From DATFVA01 sp963774455 (lineage in GTDB: Bacteria > Bacteroidota > Ignavibacteria > Ignavibacteriales > Ignavibacteriaceae): a stretch of DNA of 64,000 nt. Positions 9,457-18,305 of the stretch are shown one piece after another. Numbering within the stretch: the first letter of the stretch is position 1; each line of letters opens with the position of its first letter. Under the pieces are notes generated by a model that had not been told where the DNA came from, made no database searches, and saw nothing but the letters and a program-made list of their open reading frames with translations. The DNA lies in the NCBI GenBank assembly GCA_963774455.1, contig CAVZFD010000003.1:721454-785453 (forward strand), written 5' to 3'. The position numbers were made by a program, and so were the translations under genes.

Positions 9457-11163
9457 TTAGGTAACCTGATCAACCTTTGCTTTGCCAGGCAACAGGGGAT
9501 TGAGAAGCAGGGCGATAAAAAGCACCAGTAAACACCCGATTACATTATACCAGAGAAATGGTATGGTGGTAAAGAAATAACAGTAGAGGATAGCCAGCTC
9601 AGCAAGTAATGCTGCTATAAATGTCGGGGTTCCTTTAACTTTTTTAAGGTAGAATGCCACAAGGAATATTCCCAATATAGTTCCATACACAAGCGAACCT
9701 AATATGTTTACAGCCTCAATCAATGATCCCAACCGGTTGGCAAATAACGCAAAAGTAATAGCATATGCTCCCCATAAAACGGTGGCAAGCTTGGATACCC
9801 GAAGATAATGCCGGTCATCGGCATCCTTTTTAATCATTCGTTTGTAAATATCGATTACTGTAGTTGAAGCAAGTGCATTAAGTTCTGCCGATGTAGAGGA
9901 CATTGAAGCAGAAAATATGGCAGCCAATATTAATCCTATTAAACCTGCTGGAAGAAAACTTATGATATAATTAATGAAAATATAATTCGTATCGTTTGAA
10001 TCTGCTCCCGGATCAGCCTGTTTAATTAAATCTACTGCTTCATTTTTGATTAAATTCGCTTCATTTTGCTTGCTCCGAACCTGCTCCAGAAGTTCTTCTG
10101 TTTTCTCATCCGTTCCGGAATGAATGGAAGCAAGCATTTCCTCAAGCTTTTCTTTTTTCTGAAGATGTACCTCTTTATACTTCTCTTCTAGCTTATCATA
10201 TTGGCTAGTATAAATACTTTGTTTAATAGTACTTACCGCATTCGGATTAAAGAAAATCGGCGGTAAATTGAATTGATATAATACGAAAACCATCGCTCCT
10301 ACGAATAGTATGAAGAATTGCATCGGCACCTTAACTATGCCATTGGTCAGAAGTCCAAGCCGGCTTTGTGCCACCGTGCTCCCTGATAAATATCTCTGAA
10401 CCTGCGACTGATCCGTACCGAAGTAGGATAACATCAGAAACGTGCCCCCGATAATCCCTGACCAAAATGTATACCTGTTGTTAAGGTCGAATGAGAAATC
10501 TATTGCATTTAGTCTTCCGAGCTTGCCGGCAACATAAGCGGCATCGATGGGGGAAACATCTTTCGGGAGAAGGAAAAAGAGCATTATAAATGCGGCAAAC
10601 ATTCCCAATGTAATAATAATCATCTGCTGGATATGCGTCTGGTTAACAGCTCTGGTTCCTCCGGTTGTGGTGTAAATAACTACGAGGATACCGGTGATAA
10701 TGACGGTAAGATCAATGTTCCATCCCATTATCACGGAAAGAATAAGTGAAGGGGCAAATATTGTGAATCCGGCGGCAAGGCCTCTCTGCGACAAGAATAA
10801 TAAACTGCCCAGGGTTCTGTTCTTCAGATCGAATCTTTTTTCAAGGTATTCGTATGCTGTATAAACATTCAGCCTGTGAAAAAGTGGAACAGCAGTTACA
10901 GATAAGATTATCATAGCTATGGGTAGACCGAGATAAAACTGAACAAATCTCATCCCGTCTACATAAGCCTGCCCTGGTGTTGATAGGAAAGTTATTGCGC
11001 TGGCCTGGGTTGCCATAATTGACAGGGCAATGGTATACCAGCGGGTTGTTCTGCCCGCCCGCATATAACCGTCAATGTCCTTTGTTCCCCTTGTTTTCCA
11101 GACACCATAAACTGTTACAAATAGCAGGAAGCCGATGAGAACAATCCAGTCTATAAGGGTCAC
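9457..11163 (-). CDS. Sodium:solute symporter (SSS family)
   Basis: A 568-residue secondary transporter using a Na+ gradient. It starts at GTG 11163, which overlaps the stop of the upstream 50-residue gene as GTGA. It has about 13 hydrophobic segments; the N-terminus (DWIVLIGFLLFVTVYGVW) and motifs GRTTRWYTIALSIMATQASA and AAIFSASMSSTSAELNALAS are family hallmarks. An unusual ~80-residue polar, coiled-coil-like insertion (KLEEKYKEVHLQKKEKLEEM and following) sits at ~330-410 in a loop between membrane helices. Substrate is unknown; the operon with a PIG-L deacetylase hints at an amino-sugar or sialic-acid-type solute, but this is speculative. Confidence 0.9.
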   Translation of the reverse strand: MTLIDWIVLIGFLLFVTVYGVWKTRGTKDIDGYMRAGRTTRWYTIALSIMATQASAITFLSTPGQAYVDGMRFVQFYLGLPIAMIILSVTAVPLFHRLNVYTAYEYLEKRFDLKNRTLGSLLFLSQRGLAAGFTIFAPSLILSVIMGWNIDLTVIITGILVVIYTTTGGTRAVNQTHIQQMIIITLGMFAAFIMLFFLLPKDVSPIDAAYVAGKLGRLNAIDFSFDLNNRYTFWSGIIGGTFLMLSYFGTDQSQVQRYLSGSTVAQSRLGLLTNGIVKVPMQFFILFVGAMVFVLYQFNLPPIFFNPNAVSTIKQSIYTSQYDKLEEKYKEVHLQKKEKLEEMLASIHSGTDEKTEELLEQVRSKQNEANLIKNEAVDLIKQADPGADSNDTNYIFINYIISFLPAGLIGLILAAIFSASMSSTSAELNALASTTVIDIYKRMIKKDADDRHYLRVSKLATVLWGAYAITFALFANRLGSLIEAVNILGSLVYGTILGIFLVAFYLKKVKGTPTFIAALLAELAILYCYFFTTIPFLWYNVIGCLLVLFIALLLNPLLPGKAKVDQVT

Positions 11164-11312
11164 TCAAAAACCTTTGTAAATATGTAAAAGAATATGATCA
11201 GTATAACGAGATTAAGAAAAACCAGTGCGTAGACTCTGTTCCATGTTTTAAGCAGCGGAGGTTTTTCTTCAGTTTCAGTCGGTGACTCTATTTTAATTCG
11301 CTTTTGTTTCAT
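11160..11312 (-). CDS. 50-residue single-span membrane protein, translationally coupled to symporter
   Basis: A short frame beginning MKQKRIKIESPTETEEKPP and ending FFYIFTKVFE. An acidic/basic cytoplasmic head of ~25 residues is followed by one membrane helix (YALVFLNLVILIIFFYIF). Its start lies inside the end of the PIG-L gene (20-base overlap) and its stop overlaps the symporter start (GTGA), so the three genes are tightly linked. By position and size it may be an accessory subunit of the symporter. I do not recognise a family. Overlap at both ends with in-frame stops argues that it is real. Confidence 0.72.
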   Translation of the reverse strand: MKQKRIKIESPTETEEKPPLLKTWNRVYALVFLNLVILIIFFYIFTKVFE

Positions 11313-13800
11313 TTTGTTCTGCCGAAATCATATTAACAAAAAATCTGAATGCGCCGGTCACTCCCGCAGGTATCTGCCGGAACCATGAATATCCAGAATA
11401 TATAAATACCCCTTTTCCGTATTCGGCATAAAGCATACCGCCGTCCAGGGGTTTTTCACCGGGATCATTACCTGATAAAACAACCTGGTATCGCGGGTCC
11501 CGCTTATCAGCAAAGTAAAGTCCTCTCTCCTGAACCCAGCCGCTGAAGTCTTCCTGTGTAATTATGTTGGGATAATTCAGAACAGGGTGCAAAGGGTTCA
11601 TAAATGTTATTGGCGCTTCTTCCACCGTTATTCTGTCGTGCGAAAGTGAAAAAGGGTAGGGACCTATATTTTCGGTAACAAGGTTAAAGCTTGTATTGTA
11701 TTGAACAAGGAATGTCCCTCCGTCCTTTACGTAATTCATAAGCCGCGGCTGATCCTGTGCAAGTCTCTCTCTTGTATTATATGCACGTATCCCTGATATA
11801 ATGGCATCGTATGTTGTGAGTTCTGCAGTATCAAGTTCAGCATCAGATAAAAGATTTACATTATACCCAAGCTGCCTGAGGTACTCAGGAATCATATCCC
11901 CCGAGCCCATTATATATCCGATATTATTTATTGTTTTCTTTATGTTCAGCCGTATGAGCTTTGCCTCCGCCGGCGGGAATAATGTCTGTACTGGAATATG
12001 CGGATAATCAATAGTTACTATACCCCTCGTTATTTCCTTACCGTCTTCTTCAGCAACTGCCTGTAATGTTGATTCTGATGCACCCTCAGGTGGAGTAACC
12101 TTAAAGGTGAAGTTTTTTTCTGTCCCTTTCTTAGAAATTGAATATTGATATTCTCCGGGCTCGGACTTCCATCCGCCTGGTACTTGAAGTCTGAGTTTTC
12201 CACTTGCCTTATCAGTGTTGCTCGTTAATTTCACAGTGATAGATTTAGCGGTATTATCGGTGAAAAGATAAATGCCATTGGAAATATTAATCGATACAGG
12301 AGGCGTAATTTCAATCGGCCTGTATTCCTCGCCGTGTACCGGGTCAGTCCATTGATATAATACGGGAATCTCCATTGTAAAATCCGTTGTTCCTGCTGTT
12401 AATGTAAATTCAGCAGTGAGGGGAGGATCATTTGAAGCTTTCCCGATTAGCTGCTGATCGTCAACAGTATACGCTCCTTTGCCGTGGGGTTTTACCAGCC
12501 AGTATGGCTGTGTAATTGAAACATCTGCAGGCAGAACAGCAGATTCGTCATATTTTGTCATTTCATTTTTATTCATTGCCCGGTTTACATTGTCAGCAGA
12601 AGTTTGGTGAGTTACTGAAATGCTTTTAAGTTTGATAGGATAACCGGACCTGTTAACCGCCGATACTGAAATCTTCACAGAATCACCTGCAGTATATGAA
12701 TAGCTGTCGGCATCAGCTTCCAGCCATATCCCTGCCGCCGCCTTTATTACATCAATCAGTTCCTTTTTCTTTAATGGTATCCAGTAATCGTCATCCAGTT
12801 TGTTTAATTCGCTGTACGCCTCAATTAGTTTGGGCAGACTTGCAGCAGGATCCTCAGGATTATAGTCTCGTTCAACCACCTTCAGTAAAGTGGAAACCTT
12901 ACCGCTTCCTTTAACTCTGTTCCACGTCAGGTCAATACCCTCAAATAAATCTGTCTTTGCTGTGTCGCCTTCAAGAAACTTGAAAAAATTTACCTGTTCT
13001 CCTCTGATTGCGGAAACGCCGAAACCCTGACTCTTGTGCATACTTCTGCTTTCGGCTGCTATCTCCGTATAAGATTTTCCGAGCAGGGAGTTGTATGCTC
13101 CGAGGTCTATTTTTATCAGCTTAGATTGATCAACATCCTTTCTGTCAACCAGTGACGGCCAGGCATTCCAGAAAAGTCTTTTCGGCTGCCAGGTCTTCAC
13201 ATACTTTAATTGATCAGGAAAGCTATTTGGATCGCCGGCTAATTTGAATGCCTCTTCGGCAAGCAGAGCAGATGCCGTATGGTGACCATGGCCGCCCTGG
13301 CCGTTATCGGGAAATCGTGTAACGATTACATCGGGACGAAATTTCCTGATTATCCAGATAACGTCGGAAAGTATTTTCTGTTTTCCCCATATATCAAAGG
13401 TTTCTTCAGGATTCTTTGAGTAGCCGAAATCGACGGCGCGTGTAAAAAACTGTTCTGCCCCGTCTATCCTCCTGGCGGCAAGAAGCTCCTGGGTTCTTAC
13501 AACTCCCAATTCATCATCCTGTTCATCACCTATCAGATTCTGACCTCCGCTTCCCCGGTTCATCGCACAGTAACCCGCTCTCAGAAGTCTGCCTGATTCA
13601 AAGTATGCCAGGGCTGCAGTATTTTCATCATCAGGATGGGCTGCAATATACAATACACTGCCGAGCACATTAAGTTTTTTAACTGCAAGTTCTAACTCAG
13701 CTGCATCCGGCTGTTTAACTGGCTGTGCTGCAGTATAAACTGCCGGAATCATTATTATAAAAAGAACGATGGATCTCTTCAGCAATGAAAACATTCTCAT
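11293..13800 (-). CDS. Secreted PIG-L/LmbE-type deacetylase with C-terminal beta domains
   Basis: An 835-residue exported protein: signal peptide 1-25 (ending AAQ), then a PIG-L (GlcNAc de-N-acetylase) domain with the zinc motif AHPDDE (54-59) and the distal HGHHTAS (170-176). The ~370-570 region looks like Ig-like/NEW3-type beta domains. The last ~230 residues resemble a ThuA/GATase-like domain (DAIISGIRAYN, YGKGVFIYSGYSWFRQIPAG). It likely removes acetyl groups from amino-sugar conjugates in the periplasm or outside the cell. It is the first gene of the deacetylase, small protein, symporter operon. Exact substrate unknown. Confidence 0.87.
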   Translation of the reverse strand: MRMFSLLKRSIVLFIIMIPAVYTAAQPVKQPDAAELELAVKKLNVLGSVLYIAAHPDDENTAALAYFESGRLLRAGYCAMNRGSGGQNLIGDEQDDELGVVRTQELLAARRIDGAEQFFTRAVDFGYSKNPEETFDIWGKQKILSDVIWIIRKFRPDVIVTRFPDNGQGGHGHHTASALLAEEAFKLAGDPNSFPDQLKYVKTWQPKRLFWNAWPSLVDRKDVDQSKLIKIDLGAYNSLLGKSYTEIAAESRSMHKSQGFGVSAIRGEQVNFFKFLEGDTAKTDLFEGIDLTWNRVKGSGKVSTLLKVVERDYNPEDPAASLPKLIEAYSELNKLDDDYWIPLKKKELIDVIKAAAGIWLEADADSYSYTAGDSVKISVSAVNRSGYPIKLKSISVTHQTSADNVNRAMNKNEMTKYDESAVLPADVSITQPYWLVKPHGKGAYTVDDQQLIGKASNDPPLTAEFTLTAGTTDFTMEIPVLYQWTDPVHGEEYRPIEITPPVSINISNGIYLFTDNTAKSITVKLTSNTDKASGKLRLQVPGGWKSEPGEYQYSISKKGTEKNFTFKVTPPEGASESTLQAVAEEDGKEITRGIVTIDYPHIPVQTLFPPAEAKLIRLNIKKTINNIGYIMGSGDMIPEYLRQLGYNVNLLSDAELDTAELTTYDAIISGIRAYNTRERLAQDQPRLMNYVKDGGTFLVQYNTSFNLVTENIGPYPFSLSHDRITVEEAPITFMNPLHPVLNYPNIITQEDFSGWVQERGLYFADKRDPRYQVVLSGNDPGEKPLDGGMLYAEYGKGVFIYSGYSWFRQIPAGVTGAFRFFVNMISAEQNETKAN

Positions 13801-13951
13801 CCAATCTGCTTTGTGAATATTCTGTTAATAGTCATTTTCTGGTTGGATGAAATAATACAATATAATTCTTAAAGTTCCAAAGGAATAACTGCGGGTTGAA
13901 ACCAGCTAATGTAGGATTTAACTTCTCTCAGCACGTGACTGAAGCCAGAAG

Positions 13952-14377
13952 TCAATCCTCAATCCTTTCGCTTTCCAATTTCCGGGATGTACCCAGCAGT
14001 CCTACAACTGCAACACCGCCAAACGCCAGGGGAGCCAGGAGAGGTTTATCTTTTTCATTTTCTTCGTGGAGACGTTGTTCCATAGTAAGATTATCATCAT
14101 CTTTTTCCTCAGCAACATGTAAATAAAATCCGGCAGCTGCCACGATGAATGACAAAAACAGGAACATGTGCATTACACGGATAATCCCGGATTTCCATTT
14201 ATATACGGCTATCAATCCTATAATCACGCCGATCAGACTGAAGATAGGGGGAATATACGTCATAATTTCCTGGTTGAAAGTGCCAAGATGTTCAATGATA
14301 GTATCTGCAAGCAGAAAGGCAAAGCCTGCAGAAGCAGTAAGGACGAGCAAACGATTTAGTGTGTATTTCATAAACAT
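13952..14377 (-). CDS. Small four-span membrane protein of unknown function
   Basis: 141 residues with about four hydrophobic helices (near 9-28, 40-58, 67-87 and 113-127) and an acidic loop (EEKDDDNLTMEQRLHEENEKDK) between helices 3 and 4. Two in-frame ATGs (codons 1 and 3) are possible starts; neither has a strong Shine-Dalgarno. It stands alone between the deacetylase operon and the divergent TonB-receptor group. No family is recognised. Confidence 0.65.
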   Translation of the reverse strand: MFMKYTLNRLLVLTASAGFAFLLADTIIEHLGTFNQEIMTYIPPIFSLIGVIIGLIAVYKWKSGIIRVMHMFLFLSFIVAAAGFYLHVAEEKDDDNLTMEQRLHEENEKDKPLLAPLAFGGVAVVGLLGTSRKLESERIED

Positions 14378-14516
14378 TGTGATCCCGATATTCTGAAAAA
14401 TGTTTATTCGTTACCCTATAAATATATTTTATCCAGGGAATAAGGAGAGTACTATTAAAAATATGGTTTATTAATTGTTGGGTTTATTTATCTTTGTTAT
14501 GCACAAATAAGATTTT

Positions 14517-15056
14517 ATGTTGAAGAAGTGCATCTCCATATCGCTTATCATTTTCCTTTTTATCAACTCAGGGGGATTTATTATTATTTTATACCAGGCG
14601 CAGCACTCTGCCAGGGATCGGATGCAGAGGAGTCTCCGCCAGGGGAATTATACAGCCGACGAGGTTGTGAAATTTAAGCTCAGCAGCAATCGCCTGTATC
14701 GCAACGGCAGCGGATATTTATGGAAAGATTCCCACGAATTCGAATACCACGGTATAATGTATGATATCATTAAATTAGTTAAATATGATGACGAGGTGAT
14801 CTTATATTGTCTTAATGATGTCAGTGAAGCAAAAATAAAGGCTGCATTTGATAATGAAGTAAATGACCTCGCAAACGGCAAACTAAACAATTCCAGATAC
14901 AGAACCAGCCTGTTGAACCTTATATCCCAGGCGATGTGCTTAAATCCTTTCCGGCTGAAATGTCCGGCAGAACTGCAGAAATTCACTGCTGAGTTCAGGT
15001 TAAACATTCCTCACTTCATAGCGGAAATACCCTCACCTCCCCCCAGGACTGCGTGA
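14517..15056 (+). CDS. Small exported protein with Pro-rich tail, upstream of TonB receptor
   Basis: 179 residues with an N-terminal hydrophobic anchor/signal (ISLIIFLFINSGGFIIIL), a mixed central domain (SGYLWKDSHEFEYHGIMYDI) and the C-terminal tail EIPSPPPRTA. The gene ends 49 bases before the ATG of the TonB-dependent receptor, on the same strand, so co-transcription is likely. The protein at 17420 on the other side of the receptor has the same plan (N-terminal helix, tail PRPPPNII). Function unknown; the context suggests a role with the receptor, perhaps in metal handling. Confidence 0.7.
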   Translation: MLKKCISISLIIFLFINSGGFIIILYQAQHSARDRMQRSLRQGNYTADEVVKFKLSSNRLYRNGSGYLWKDSHEFEYHGIMYDIIKLVKYDDEVILYCLNDVSEAKIKAAFDNEVNDLANGKLNNSRYRTSLLNLISQAMCLNPFRLKCPAELQKFTAEFRLNIPHFIAEIPSPPPRTA

Positions 15057-15105
15057 ATAATTGTCGTCCTTTTCAATATCATTAACAATTTATTCGGGTA
15101 ATAAA

Positions 15106-17208
15106 ATGAAGAGAATAATACTATTACTATCATTATGTCTGTGCTCTGGCTTCTTTGCGAAGGCCCAGGAAAAAAGCGCTTCTGCTGATACATTAAGCTA
15201 TCAGCTTCCACAGGAGGTTGTTGTTACCGCTGCAAGATTAAACGTTCCGTTAAAACAAATCACCTTTGCAACTACAGTTGTCGATCAGAACTTTCTGAAT
15301 ACTATTCCCAGGTTCGTATCAATCGACGAAGCCCTTAAGTTAGTTCCGGGCGTAAAGATTGACAACCAGGCAAACGGCAACCGGCTCCATTTGTCCATCA
15401 GAGGGATAGGGATTTTGACCGAGAGGGGAATAAGAGGGGTTAAAATCCTGCTGGATGAGCTTCCAATAAATGATCCCACAGGATTTGCTCCTGATTTCTT
15501 TGATATAGATATGACGAATATATCCCGCATTGAAGTTTTGAGGGGACCCGCAGCATCACTTTATGGCGGGAGCGCCTCAGGTGGTATTATTAACGTCATC
15601 AGCAAAAACTCACCAAATACACCCTTGTTCGGCGAAGCCGGCGCTGTTTACGGTTCTAATAATTTTTGGAAGGGATATGGTCAGTTCGGGGGACGTGCCA
15701 GGGACATCGATTACAGGATATCCTTCGGAAGGACGATGGGCGATGGGTACCGTGTTCATACACATTTCTGGGGAGATAATGTATATGCTAAAGCCTCTTA
15801 TATACCAAACAGCAATATTAAACTTACGCCGATTTTTGAATATGTAAACTTCTACCATGAAAATCCTGAGGGAATAAACCTACAGCAGTATAATGAAGAT
15901 CCTAAACAGGCTAACCCTGATGCGGTTCCTTTTAATGAATACCTGCAGACCGAACGTAATACAGCGGGATTAACAGGACTCATGGTATTCGATCAGCACG
16001 AGATCCAGTTTAATGTCTATAATAAGAGAACCCTCTTTACAGAGGCCAATAATCATACTTTTAATTACAGAACGTACCTTACCCCGGGAACTTCGCTTCA
16101 GTATTCTTTTGGCTATGGTAATAAAGATGACTTCTTCAGGAATAAAGTGAGTGCGGGAGCCGACCTTCAGTGGCAGAACATCAAGGAACACCGCGTCGCT
16201 AATGATCACTCTGTTCCAGGCACCGAAGTATTGTCTAATGAAGAAATCGATCAGAGCGGTGTGGGACTCTTCCTGATTGATAATATCTCGCTCGGTGAAA
16301 AGACGAATATTTTCCTGAGTATGCGTTATGATAAGATCCATAACAAGTTGAACGATTTGATGAAAGTTAACTTTGACGCTTCAGGAACGGCTGATTTTTC
16401 AAGGACCACTGGTAAAGCTGGCATCAGCTATACACTGATGGAGGAGGTGAATATATATGCTGATTGGGGACAAGGATTTCTCCCTCCCGCTACAGAAGAA
16501 CTGGCGCAGAATCCTGATAACTTCGGCGGGTTTAATACGCATCTCGTTCCTGCAACATCCAATGATTATGAACTCGGCTTCAGAGGCTATGCCGCTAACT
16601 CGTTTTATTATGATGTCACCGGGTTCTACCTTTTTACTGAAAATGACTTCGATCGCTACCGCATCACTGATCCGCTGCGTAACCAGGAAACATTTTACAG
16701 GAATGTGGGCTCGAGCCAGAGGATAGGGTTAGAGTTTTATTCAAGGTATATGCCGATAAGAGATCTTACTATTCAGGCAGCTTACACATTTTCTGATTTC
16801 AAATATACGAACAGCACTCCTATTCGTATAATGATGGACGATCCTGCTGTTGTAAAGTATATCGAAGATGGCCGCTACCTGCCTAACTCACCGCAGCATC
16901 AATTGTATATAGATGCAGAGTATCGGCTGCTGTATAATTTCTCTGTCGGATTGAATGCCGAAACTGTTAGCAAGACGTACATTGACGGTGCAAATATCGA
17001 AAGTGAAGCTGCCCCGGGTTATACTCTGATCGGAGCAAGGGTGGGGTATACCATGATCTTTTCAGGAATTAATGCACAAATAATTCTGCAGGGACGAAAC
17101 CTTGGGGATCAGAAATATGTTGCATTCACAGAACCTGATCCCGGAGGAAATGCCTATCAGCCCGGTGCCGGAAGAGAGTTTTTCGGCTCGGTAAGGATAG
17201 GTTTATAA
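15106..17208 (+). CDS. TonB-dependent outer-membrane receptor
   Basis: A 700-residue active importer driven by TonB. The start at 15106 is chosen because MKRIILLLSLCLCSGFFAKA is a proper signal peptide; the frame extends to a TTG at 15061. A TonB box-like EVVVTA follows the signal, then a plug (LSIRGIGILTERGIRGVKIL, RIEVLRGPAASLYGGSASGG, INVISK) and a barrel ending GSVRIGL. There is no SusD partner and no SusC-type N-terminal domain, so it is of the siderophore/metal type rather than a glycan receptor. A strong terminator follows directly. Confidence 0.92.
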   Translation: MKRIILLLSLCLCSGFFAKAQEKSASADTLSYQLPQEVVVTAARLNVPLKQITFATTVVDQNFLNTIPRFVSIDEALKLVPGVKIDNQANGNRLHLSIRGIGILTERGIRGVKILLDELPINDPTGFAPDFFDIDMTNISRIEVLRGPAASLYGGSASGGIINVISKNSPNTPLFGEAGAVYGSNNFWKGYGQFGGRARDIDYRISFGRTMGDGYRVHTHFWGDNVYAKASYIPNSNIKLTPIFEYVNFYHENPEGINLQQYNEDPKQANPDAVPFNEYLQTERNTAGLTGLMVFDQHEIQFNVYNKRTLFTEANNHTFNYRTYLTPGTSLQYSFGYGNKDDFFRNKVSAGADLQWQNIKEHRVANDHSVPGTEVLSNEEIDQSGVGLFLIDNISLGEKTNIFLSMRYDKIHNKLNDLMKVNFDASGTADFSRTTGKAGISYTLMEEVNIYADWGQGFLPPATEELAQNPDNFGGFNTHLVPATSNDYELGFRGYAANSFYYDVTGFYLFTENDFDRYRITDPLRNQETFYRNVGSSQRIGLEFYSRYMPIRDLTIQAAYTFSDFKYTNSTPIRIMMDDPAVVKYIEDGRYLPNSPQHQLYIDAEYRLLYNFSVGLNAETVSKTYIDGANIESEAAPGYTLIGARVGYTMIFSGINAQIILQGRNLGDQKYVAFTEPDPGGNAYQPGAGREFFGSVRIGL

Positions 17209-17238
17209 AACAACTCTTCTTGTTTGATATAATTCACT

Positions 17239-17271
17239 TGCCGTCAGACCATTGCTGGCGGCATTTTTTTT
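17239..17271 (+). terminator. Rho-independent terminator of TonB receptor
   Basis: A 9-bp stem (TGCCGTCAG with CTGGCGGCA, one G-U pair), a 7-base loop and eight T's (17264-17271), 30 bases after the receptor stop. Confidence 0.9.
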
Positions 17272-17320
17272 GGTTAACCTTTCAGTTTTACACCTCGATT
17301 TACAGTCTCACCCTGTCTCT

Positions 17321-17362
17321 TTCCTTCTTTCCTTTTTCCTTTTGCCTTTTTCCTTTGCCTTC
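17321..17362. repeat. Intergenic 7-mer array (CTTTTTC type)
   Basis: Pyrimidine-only tandem units of about 7 bases (CCTTTTT with variants such as CCTTTTG), between the TonB receptor terminator and the next small gene. It is one of many such arrays in the gaps of this window. Confidence 0.7.
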
Positions 17363-17419
17363 CCCCATTGACTCTCACCCAAATCTTAAATATTTTTTCC
17401 CTGATACTTATACTCAAAT

Positions 17420-17794
17420 TTGAAACTGAACCCGAAAATATTATACCGGTCAGCAAGGTTGTTCTTTATTAGTTACTTTGCATTCTGGTCACTTGCATCA
17501 TTCCTGTTGGTACATCGGGTCAGCTATGAATTCTCAACACAGGATGAAACTTATCTTCTCACTTCACAATTAAACACAACATTTCTCAACGTAATTGGAG
17601 AGAACAAAAAGCTCAGAAATTCCGGAGAAAATGAATCGAGGTCTTTCCATTCTCCTGGTTCCCCTGCAATAACGGGAATAAACCTGGTAAGGCCCTCCGG
17701 TAATTATCATTTTATTTTAGGTAAAGAGATTCCCGCAATCTCCGAAATCTTTCTATCAACCGATTACCCTCGTCCCCCACCCAATATTATTTAA
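17420..17794 (+). CDS. Small exported protein with Pro-rich tail, downstream of TonB receptor
   Basis: 124 residues from a TTG start at 17420; no clear Shine-Dalgarno, so the start is uncertain. An N-terminal hydrophobic helix (LFFISYFAFWSLASFLLV) precedes a polar region and the tail STDYPRPPPNII. The plan matches the protein encoded at 14517, although little sequence identity is visible. It lies behind the TonB receptor terminator and so probably has its own promoter. Function unknown. Confidence 0.55.
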   Translation: MKLNPKILYRSARLFFISYFAFWSLASFLLVHRVSYEFSTQDETYLLTSQLNTTFLNVIGENKKLRNSGENESRSFHSPGSPAITGINLVRPSGNYHFILGKEIPAISEIFLSTDYPRPPPNII

Positions 17795-17820
17795 GAATTA
17801 AGATTAAAAATTAAAAATTA
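17795..17820. repeat. Intergenic AATTAAA-type 7-mer array
   Basis: Short tandem run (GAATTAA, GATTAAA, AATTAAA, AATTAA) directly after the 17420 gene. Confidence 0.55.
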
Positions 17821-17827
17821 ATGTCTG

Positions 17828-17969
17828 TGCGGATAGTTTCCGCAAAGCAGATTAACATAAGACCTTGATATGCAGCTAAAACAAGCTGCTGGAAGCCCTC
17901 TCGCCGGGATGAAAATCCTGGAGGCAGTACAGATCCTGAACTGATTCAGTATGACTGCTTCAGGATGAC
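17828..17969 (+). ncRNA. Candidate structured RNA or structured intergenic element before two small genes
   Basis: Four successive hairpins can be drawn: TGCGGA/TCCGCA (17828-17844); GCAGC/GCTGC (17872-17889); CCTC..GAGG enclosing CGGGAT-GAAA-ATCCTG with a GNRA tetraloop (17897-17924); and ATCCTGAA/TTCAGGAT (17933-17966) with an inner CAGT/ACTG. It ends 62 bases before the ATG at 18031. No known riboswitch consensus (cobalamin, TPP, SAM, guanidine) fits. The end of the element reads GTCATCCTGA on the minus strand, a common type of dispersed intergenic repeat, so it may be a repeat relic rather than a regulator. Confidence 0.35.
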
Positions 17970-18030
17970 AGGCAAGCTAAGATGACAATAAAAGTCAGTT
18001 AAGATTATTCAAAACATAAGGAATAAACAA

Positions 18031-18171
18031 ATGGAACTTAGCGGGTGGATCTTTTTAATAGGCGCATGGGGAATAATAATTTACCTCACGGTTTTCTGCT
18101 TTGTAAGGGTGTTCGCATCGGAACGAAAAGAAAACAAATCAGATAATTCTGAGGAAAGTAAAAAATTATGA
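18031..18171 (+). CDS. 46-residue single-span membrane protein
   Basis: The frame begins MELSGWIFLIGAWGIIIYL, continues through TVFCFVRVFASERKEN and ends SEESKKL. One N-terminal membrane helix carries a charged cytoplasmic tail. An AAGGAA Shine-Dalgarno sits 10 bases before the ATG and the stop overlaps the next ATG (ATGA). The look resembles very small accessory proteins that accompany symporters, but no transporter is adjacent here. Function is not known. Confidence 0.65.
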   Translation: MELSGWIFLIGAWGIIIYLTVFCFVRVFASERKENKSDNSEESKKL

Positions 18172-18281
18172 AAAATAGAACAAATGAAGGATCGAAATCA
18201 GGATTAAAGTCGATTCTTGAAGGAATAATTATGCTGCTTATTCCTCTTTTGATCGGATACATTATATATTTATTAGCATAA
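18168..18281 (+). CDS. 37-residue single-span membrane protein, coupled to 18031 gene
   Basis: The frame begins MKNRTNEGSKSGLKSILEG and ends in one hydrophobic helix (IIMLLIPLLIGYIIYLLA). It starts within the stop codon of the preceding 46-residue gene, so the two tiny membrane proteins are probably made together and may form a pair. No family recognised. Confidence 0.6.
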   Translation: MKNRTNEGSKSGLKSILEGIIMLLIPLLIGYIIYLLA

Positions 18282-18305
18282 TTGAAATTTGGGTGAAGGA
18301 AAAGT

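Noticed and set aside
17828..17969. Known riboswitch (cobalamin, TPP, SAM, guanidine)
   Set aside because: None of the consensus boxes I know for these classes is present; only the hairpins remain, so it is reported as an unassigned element.
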